This document shows positions 58,843 through 64,000 of a stretch of DNA of 64,000 nt, piece by piece. The position numbers and the translations under genes were made by a program. The stretch comes from Merdimmobilis hominis (GTDB taxonomy: Bacteria; Bacillota; Clostridia; Oscillospirales; Ruminococcaceae): contig NZ_JACJKY010000005.1 of NCBI RefSeq assembly GCF_016901855.1, positions 96,272 through 160,271 on the forward strand, written 5' to 3'. The notes beneath the pieces were generated by a model. That model saw only the letters and a list, made by a program, of their open reading frames with translations, was not told the DNA's origin and did not search any database. Numbering within the stretch: position 1 is the first letter of the stretch; each line of letters begins with the position of its first letter.

Positions 58843-59750
58843 AAACAGCAAAAAAAGTATGGTTGATTGTGGCAGGCGGTCTGGTGCTCCTTGGGCTCAT
58901 CCTTTTTGTTTGTGCACTTGCGTATACGGGCTTTGATGTACAAAATCTTTCGACCGTTTTGCTTCAGGAGAAGATCACCGTGATCGATGAACCGTTTCAG
59001 AATATCCGCATTGAAGAAACGGAAAGCGATGTAGAATTTGTATTATCGAACGACAATACCTGCAAGGTTTCTTATATGGAAGGTGAAGGCGTTTCTCGTA
59101 CGGTTTATGTGCAGGACGGCACCCTGATTGTCAGACGCGAAGACGATCAAAAGTGGTTTATGCGCATTGGGATCTATACACAGAAGATGAAAACGACCGT
59201 TTATCTTCCGAAAAACGCGTATGAATCGCTTTATGTACGCTCGGTAAGCGGTAATATTTTCATTCCCTCATCGTTTTCATTTACACTGGCAACGATCGAA
59301 AATACAAGCGGAAACATTCAGTCAGCGGCGTCGATGGAAACAGAGCTGTTTGCGCGTACAGTGAGCGGCAATATCTCGATTGAGCAGGCATCACCGCAGA
59401 CACTTACAGCGATCACGACCAGCGGCAATCTGTCCCTTTCGTCAATGACAGTTCGTGGCGAGGCGACAATGAAAACTGTAAGCGGTGATGTAAATCTCAA
59501 GCAGACCCGTGTGGAAAACGAGCTGTCCTGTTCGTCTACGAGCGGCAATGTGACGTTTGAACAGAGCGATGCCGGTTCTTTGCGTGTGGAAACCGTGAGC
59601 GGTGATGTATCCGGTACACTCCTTTCGCAAAAGATGTTTCAGGTGCAGACTACCAGCGGAGATACGAATGTGCCGCTGTCGCAATCGGGCGGTATTTGTA
59701 CAGTGACGACAATGAGCGGTAATGTGCATCTTTCCGTGATGCCGGAATAA
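58839..59750 (+). CDS. DUF4097 beta-strand repeat protein
   Basis: 303 residues from the ATG at 58839, overlapping the DUF1700 stop by 4 bases. One TM helix (~7-30), then a right-handed beta-strand repeat region of DUF4097 type with recurring SGN(I/V) units (SVSGNIFI, TVSGNISIE, TTSGNLSLS, TVSGDVNL). Such proteins (LiaG/YvlB-like) are usually surface-exposed and made under envelope stress. Confidence 0.92.
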   Translation: MKTAKKVWLIVAGGLVLLGLILFVCALAYTGFDVQNLSTVLLQEKITVIDEPFQNIRIEETESDVEFVLSNDNTCKVSYMEGEGVSRTVYVQDGTLIVRREDDQKWFMRIGIYTQKMKTTVYLPKNAYESLYVRSVSGNIFIPSSFSFTLATIENTSGNIQSAASMETELFARTVSGNISIEQASPQTLTAITTSGNLSLSSMTVRGEATMKTVSGDVNLKQTRVENELSCSSTSGNVTFEQSDAGSLRVETVSGDVSGTLLSQKMFQVQTTSGDTNVPLSQSGGICTVTTMSGNVHLSVMPE

Positions 59751-59799
59751 ATGGTACCGGACGAAAAGTAAGCAGTTTTTCCTTCCCATATGTTGCATC

Positions 59800-59838
59800 A
59801 TGAAAACAGCCTTGGATTATGCCAAGACTGTTTTCTGC
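59800..59838 (+). terminator. Hairpin after the DUF4097 gene
   Basis: GAAAACAG..CTTGG pairs with CCAAG..CTGTTTTC around ATTATG; moderate T content after it. Confidence 0.6.
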
Positions 59839-59865
59839 GTTTTGTATCCATTTTTGTTTTTCCCC

Positions 59866-59894
59866 TTGCGTTTTTATCTTTTGACTCGTATAAT
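59866..59894 (+). promoter_or_regulatory. Promoter for the YczE-GH78-SGNH genes
   Basis: TTGCGT (59866-59871), 17 bases, TATAAT (59889-59894). Confidence 0.65.
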
Positions 59895-59939
59895 AAACGG
59901 CGAATAACAAAGCTTTTTCAATATCAGAGGGGAAAAGAG

Positions 59940-60590
59940 ATGAAATTAACTTGTTTTGCACGTCCGCCATTCTTTTTAAGACGGCTTGTCATGATGCTTT
60001 TGGGTGTCTTTGTGCAGGGGTTCGGACTTTCGTTTTTGATTATGATCGACTGGGGCACCGACCCGTGGACAGGATTTGTCATCGGACTGACAAAGCATTT
60101 TCCGATTTCCTACGGAAACTGCCAGCTTATTTGTGCGGCGGTGTTGTTTTTGGTGATTATCGCGTTTGATATGAGCAAAATCGGATTCGGTACAATCGGC
60201 AACATGGTGATCGTCGGTTATGTGGCGGACTTTTTCAGCGGACTTTGGACGCGTGTAATCGGTGAAGCGTTTTTTGACCAGATTCTTTGGAGCGGGCTTT
60301 TGCTCCTTCCGGCACTCGCTGTCTTTTTGGCAGGTGCATCGGCGTATCTGAGTGCGGATTTGGGCGGCTCTCCCTATGACGCGGTACCGTTTATTCTGTC
60401 TGCACATCTAAAGCGCATCCCGTTTAAATTTGTGCGCATGGGATGGGACGTAAGCTTTTTGGTACTCGGCTTTTTACTCGGCGGTCCGATCGGTGTCATT
60501 ACGATCCTGATTGCATTTTTCTTAGGGCCGGCAATCGCGTGGTTCCAAAAGAAACTCTCCGTGTTTTTTAAAGAAAAAGAGCCGGCTTAG
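59940..60590 (+). CDS. YczE/YyaS/YitT-family membrane protein
   Basis: 216 residues from the ATG at 59940 (GAGGGGAAAAG ahead). Five to six TM helices. GLSFLIMIDWGTDPWTGF and LGGSPYDAVPF fit the YczE-like family, whose biochemical role is unknown. 12 bases ahead of the GH78-like gene and so in one operon; perhaps only a neighbour, perhaps a permease for the substrate. Confidence 0.83.
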   Translation: MKLTCFARPPFFLRRLVMMLLGVFVQGFGLSFLIMIDWGTDPWTGFVIGLTKHFPISYGNCQLICAAVLFLVIIAFDMSKIGFGTIGNMVIVGYVADFFSGLWTRVIGEAFFDQILWSGLLLLPALAVFLAGASAYLSADLGGSPYDAVPFILSAHLKRIPFKFVRMGWDVSFLVLGFLLGGPIGVITILIAFFLGPAIAWFQKKLSVFFKEKEPA

Positions 60591-60602
60591 GAGGAGAGTG
60601 TC

Positions 60603-62726
60603 ATGAACGAACAGCTGCAATCGTGGATCTGGGTGGATGATGCAGTCTATCCGAACGAACAGACAACGTTTCTTTGTCATGCGTCTGACCGGACGAACCA
60701 CAACTATGCGGTCGCCGAATTTACGCACACATTTGCGTACGACAAACCGGTCGACTCGGTGCGGCTTACCGTGTGTGGCGATACGTCATTCCGGCTGTGG
60801 CTCAATGAGCAGTTTGTCGGAGCGGGTCCTGTCTGCGGCGGCGGTGATTTTTTGGAGGACCGTCCGCTGCCGAAGGTGTATCATAACACCTATGACGTTT
60901 CGGTTTGCGGGAACGCACTTCGCTTTTTTGCGCAAGTACAGCTTTCGCCGGTCGTGCTTTCTGATTATTCGCGCGGACACGGCGGATTTTGCCTTGCGGG
61001 TGTGGTCTGTTTTGCGGACGGAAGTACAGAAAGAATTTGTACAGATAATAATTGGAGCAGCAGAATCAACAGAAAGTATAAACAGCCGTACACGTTTGAC
61101 AATACGATCAGCGAAACAGACTGGACGCCGGCAAAGCGGGTGGATGATATTTGGCATGCAGTCAAACCGCCGATTCCAATGATGTGTGAGGAGAAGATTT
61201 TGCCGCAGAATCATGGAGCAATCCGTGTGCCCGCGCATGAAACGTGTGCGGCAGAGGTGCTGTTTGACAAGATCTATGCAGGCTATGTAAGTTTCACTGT
61301 CACCTGTCAGGGAACCTGTAAGATTATCGTGAAGTGCCGCGAGATCAAAGACGGCGCTTATACGACAGAAACGATTACGACGGCAAGTGATCTTTCTTAT
61401 CGGAGTTTTCAGTTCCACAGCATCGGGCAGTATACGATTGAAGTCACAAATGAGAGTGACGATGTGTGCATCATAGAGCCGTCGCTGATTTTTACGCACT
61501 ATCCGGTGACGATGGAAGGTGCGTTTGACTGCAATGATGCAGAACTTAAAAAAGTGTACGACGTATGCAAGTGGACGCTTAAAAACTGCCGTCAGACGAT
61601 TCACTTGGACAGCCCGCGGCATCAGGAACCGCTCGCATGTACGGGAGATTATTATATTGAAACGCTGATGACGGCGTTTTGCTTTGGAGATCTGCGGCTG
61701 TCTGCGTTTGATGTGATGCGTACAGCCGATCTGCTCGTTCAGCAGAAGGGACGCATGTTCCACACGACATACAGCTTGCTGTGGGTGCAGATGCTCAAAG
61801 AGGTCTATCAGTTTACCGGTGATGCTGGGCTCGTTTTTTATTGCAAAGACGCCTTGTGCCGTTTGCTTGCACGGTTTGACGGGTATCTTGGCGACACCGG
61901 TGTGCTGGAACATGCGTCCGATTATATGTTCGTTGACTGGATGGTGGTGGACGGATTTTCCTTGCATCATCCGCCGAAAGCGCTGGGACAGACGTGCTTG
62001 AATGCGTTTTATTATGGCGCGCTGCAAACGGCTGCCGAGCTGTTTGCGGTGATTGACGACACAGAATGGGCGAATACCTGTATTTCGCGGGCACAGCAGT
62101 TAAAGCAGGCGCACAACCGCTGCTTTTATGATACACAGCGGCAGCTGTATTTTGATGGGCTCAATACACCGACGCATACGAGTGAGTGGCTGCCCGAAAA
62201 CCCGGATAAGCGGTATTATTCCAAGCACAGCAATACGCTGTCGGTGCTGTATGGATTGTGCGACCGCGAAACGGGCGTTTCGATTATGGAGCAGGTGATA
62301 AACGACGACAGCCTGACCGGCGTGCAGCCGTATTTCATGCATTTTGTATTGGAAGCGCTCAAAACAGTCGGACTCTTTGAGAAATACGGTTTTTCTCTGC
62401 TTGATAAGTGGAAAGACGTGGTGCGCACCTGTGATAAAGGACTTCAGGAGGGGTGGTATCGTTCGGAAGAGGGATATGCGTTTGACTACAGCCATGCGTG
62501 GGGCGGCACACCGGCGTATCAGATTCCTTCGATGATCTTAGGGTTTGAGATGGTCGAGCCGGGATTTAAAACAATCCGCCTGCATCCGCAGCTGTTTGGC
62601 CTTGAATGGGCGCATGTTTTAATGCCGACGCCGTATGGAATGATTACCTGTACATTAAAACAGGGTGAACCCGCAAAGCTTTCTGTACCTGAGGGAATGA
62701 GCGTTTTGTTCGAAGAAGAATGTTGA
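60603..62726 (+). CDS. Alpha-L-rhamnosidase-like enzyme (GH78-type)
   Basis: 707 residues without a signal peptide. N-terminal beta-sandwich domains (~1-300: VRLTVCGDTSFRLWLNEQFVGAGP) are followed by an (alpha/alpha)6 barrel with LDSPRHQEPLACTGDYYIETLM, the place of the DE-x-x-GW-x-GD motif in GH78, and the late YSHAWGGTPAYQIPSMILG, typical of the family. The motif is not exact, so specificity for rhamnose is uncertain. GGAGGAG ahead of the ATG. An SGNH esterase follows, so the pair may act on acetylated plant-cell-wall oligosaccharides. Confidence 0.85.
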   Translation: MNEQLQSWIWVDDAVYPNEQTTFLCHASDRTNHNYAVAEFTHTFAYDKPVDSVRLTVCGDTSFRLWLNEQFVGAGPVCGGGDFLEDRPLPKVYHNTYDVSVCGNALRFFAQVQLSPVVLSDYSRGHGGFCLAGVVCFADGSTERICTDNNWSSRINRKYKQPYTFDNTISETDWTPAKRVDDIWHAVKPPIPMMCEEKILPQNHGAIRVPAHETCAAEVLFDKIYAGYVSFTVTCQGTCKIIVKCREIKDGAYTTETITTASDLSYRSFQFHSIGQYTIEVTNESDDVCIIEPSLIFTHYPVTMEGAFDCNDAELKKVYDVCKWTLKNCRQTIHLDSPRHQEPLACTGDYYIETLMTAFCFGDLRLSAFDVMRTADLLVQQKGRMFHTTYSLLWVQMLKEVYQFTGDAGLVFYCKDALCRLLARFDGYLGDTGVLEHASDYMFVDWMVVDGFSLHHPPKALGQTCLNAFYYGALQTAAELFAVIDDTEWANTCISRAQQLKQAHNRCFYDTQRQLYFDGLNTPTHTSEWLPENPDKRYYSKHSNTLSVLYGLCDRETGVSIMEQVINDDSLTGVQPYFMHFVLEALKTVGLFEKYGFSLLDKWKDVVRTCDKGLQEGWYRSEEGYAFDYSHAWGGTPAYQIPSMILGFEMVEPGFKTIRLHPQLFGLEWAHVLMPTPYGMITCTLKQGEPAKLSVPEGMSVLFEEEC

Positions 62727-62768
62727 AAATCGGCGGGAATGCCGTTTTACAATAAAGGAGGAAGCACA

Positions 62769-63434
62769 ATGATTTTTAATGATTATGACCGGATCGTATT
62801 TGCGGGAGATTCTGTAACCGATATGGAAAGCGCACAGCCGGTCGGTGAAGGACTCTTTGACAATGTCGGCAGAAGCTATGTCCGTATCATCGAGAACATG
62901 CTGTCGGCGGTCTATCCGGAGGTGCACGTCCGTGTGACAAACGCAGGCATCGGCGGCAATACAAGCCGTGATTTGCTGGCACGTTTTGACCGTGACGTCG
63001 TGCAATTAAATCCTGATTGGGTGTCGATCTGCATCGGCATCAACGATGTATGGCGCCAGTTCGACACACCTGCGATGCCGGATTATGCCGTATTTCCCGA
63101 GGAATACGAGCAGAATCTTGAAAAGATGATCGCGATGATTCCTCAGTCGGTGAAAGGTGTGTTTATCCTGTCACCGTATTATATGGAGCCGAACCGCGAG
63201 GATGTCATGCGTGCACGGATGGACGAGTATGTGGCAATCTGCAAAAAGCTCGCCGACAAATACGGCTTCCGGTTTGTCGATTTCCAGGCACTCTATGAGG
63301 ATTACTGCAAAATCCGTCATTCCTCGTATATTGCGTGGGACCGCGTTCACCCGAATCAGGTGGGTGCAACCTTGATGGCGCGTGCCTTTTTGGCGCAGTG
63401 CGACTTTGACTACGCACACGAAGTACAGAAATAA
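62769..63434 (+). CDS. SGNH/GDSL hydrolase, carbohydrate esterase-like
   Basis: 221 residues from the ATG at 62769 (AAAGGAGG ahead). Block I VFAGDSVTD holds the nucleophile S15, block II NAGIGGNTSRDLL, block III GINDVW and block V DRVHPNQVG the catalytic Asp/His. Cytosolic. It resembles rhamnogalacturonan acetylesterase-type enzymes and follows the GH78-like gene, so it probably removes acetyl groups from imported oligosaccharides. Confidence 0.9.
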   Translation: MIFNDYDRIVFAGDSVTDMESAQPVGEGLFDNVGRSYVRIIENMLSAVYPEVHVRVTNAGIGGNTSRDLLARFDRDVVQLNPDWVSICIGINDVWRQFDTPAMPDYAVFPEEYEQNLEKMIAMIPQSVKGVFILSPYYMEPNREDVMRARMDEYVAICKKLADKYGFRFVDFQALYEDYCKIRHSSYIAWDRVHPNQVGATLMARAFLAQCDFDYAHEVQK

Positions 63435-63447
63435 GAAAAAATAAAAA

Positions 63448-63485
63448 CACCCGTCTGTTCGTTTGAGCAGACGGGTATTTTTATG
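63448..63485. terminator. Terminator between SGNH gene and AraC gene
   Basis: ACCCGTCTG pairs with CAGACGGGT, then ATTTTT on the plus strand; convergent genes. Confidence 0.8.
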
Positions 63486-64000
63486 GATGGTGGTGCATTT
63501 TTTGATAAGCACCGGGCGAACAGCCGAAACGGCGCTTGAACAGACGGGTGAAGTGACAGAGATTCATAAAACCGCACTGCGCGGCAGCTTCGCTCACGGA
63601 TAAAAGCTGGTTAGTGAGCAGGTTGCACGCACGGTTTAAGCGTGCCGAAATCAAATCCTCCTTGGGCGATACGCCGAAGAAGGCACGGTAGTACGCGTAA
63701 AACTGGCTTTTTGAAAGATTGACAAGCGCGCACATCTGCTCTGCGTCCCACGGTTCCTCGCAGCGGGAGAGAATGGAAAGACGCACCTGCCGAAACGGCT
63801 CAAACAGCGGGGGGACAGGCGCTTTGGCGGTTGTTTGCTCGCGAGAGAGCGAGAGGAATAGGCCGCGCAGCAGTGTGTCGGACATTTCGTCAAACCACAT
63901 GTCTTTCGTCAAACATTCCGCCTGAATCTGAGCGAGCACATGATCAATGTGCTGCGGGTCGGACGGGTAAAACAGCGTGCAGGTGGGCAGTGTGTAGATC
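63481..64000 (-). CDS. AraC-family transcriptional regulator, 5' end outside window
   Basis: The frame is open to the right edge, so the GTG at 63939 is internal and the N-terminal sensing domain continues outside. The C-terminal ~100 residues contain two helix-turn-helix motifs: NLSKSQFYAYYRAFFGVSPKEDLISARLNRA and SVSEAAAQCGFMNLCHFTRLFKRRFGCSPGAYQ. It is convergent to the GH78-esterase operon and may control it in response to a sugar; this is inferred from position only. Confidence 0.92.
   Translation of the reverse strand, partial: IYTLPTCTLFYPSDPQHIDHVLAQIQAECLTKDMWFDEMSDTLLRGLFLSLSREQTTAKAPVPPLFEPFRQVRLSILSRCEEPWDAEQMCALVNLSKSQFYAYYRAFFGVSPKEDLISARLNRACNLLTNQLLSVSEAAAQCGFMNLCHFTRLFKRRFGCSPGAYQKMHHHP

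Noticed and set aside
60786..62027. 413-codon minus-strand frame inside the GH78-like gene
   Set aside because: Shadow of the plus-strand gene, which has family motifs, a ribosome site and operon context; the reverse product is low-complexity and basic.

Overview
The window looks like chromosomal DNA of an anaerobic, probably spore-forming, gut-type Clostridium relative (Clostridia, Oscillospirales-like). The evidence is a formate C-acetyltransferase, SpoVG, a SpoIIQ-like M23 protein, ECF vitamin transporters under TPP and THF riboswitches, many cytosolic glycoside hydrolases, and a purine operon with an archaeal-type IMP cyclohydrolase. AGGAGG-like ribosome sites and TTGACA/TATAAT promoters with 17-base spacing occur throughout. 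No IS element, phage block or CRISPR array was seen. The only repeat-rich stretch is around a tRNA-Gln at 15.4-15.8 kb.

Layout. 1-3.7 kb: an operon cut by the left edge (chitobiase-like/LRR protein, membrane VWA protein, zinc-ribbon protein). 3.8-9.1 kb: leftward housekeeping genes (HAD phosphatase, SDR, cREC protein; the sulfur-relay operon nifS-nifU-mnmA; rnhA). 9.2-11.1 kb: a membrane protein, a TPP riboswitch with thiT, and rnpB. 11.2-15.3 kb: NTPase, XRE regulator pair, patatin, and folT under a THF riboswitch. 15.4-15.8 kb: tRNA-Gln with duplicated 3' end and palindromic tandem repeats. 15.9-19.7 kb: malQ-glgP glycogen operon. 20-25 kb: HAD and pepD, then a convergent hydrolase operon. 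25-30 kb: GH20, GH36-like and GH29 enzymes, without signal peptides. 30-34 kb: a truncated URO-D-like gene, FkbM methyltransferase, M42 peptidase and M23 protein. 34-36.5 kb: serC-serA. 36.6-44.6 kb: the leftward operon purE-C-F-M-N-O-(AICARFT)-D, preceded by a 39-codon leader ORF that ends directly at an intrinsic terminator. 44.7-46.1 kb: SPFH/NfeD pair. 46.3-50.8 kb: MFS-GH9-MFS. 51-54 kb: small secreted protein and pflB. 54-57.8 kb: rsmA-hemW, spoVG, murC. 57.9-59.8 kb: PadR-DUF1700-DUF4097. 59.9-63.4 kb: YczE-like protein, GH78-like enzyme and SGNH esterase. The window ends inside an AraC-family regulator.

The most notable points are the leader ORF/terminator before purE; a PurF lacking its glutaminase nucleophile and glutamine-binding motif while keeping PRPP and Fe-S motifs; the split of PurH into PurO plus a stand-alone AICAR transformylase; a THF riboswitch with a visible anti-Shine-Dalgarno segment in front of an extended FolT; a URO-D-family gene with a clean internal in-frame deletion; and an att-like duplication of the tRNA-Gln 3' end. 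Promoter, terminator and riboswitch calls were made by eye.
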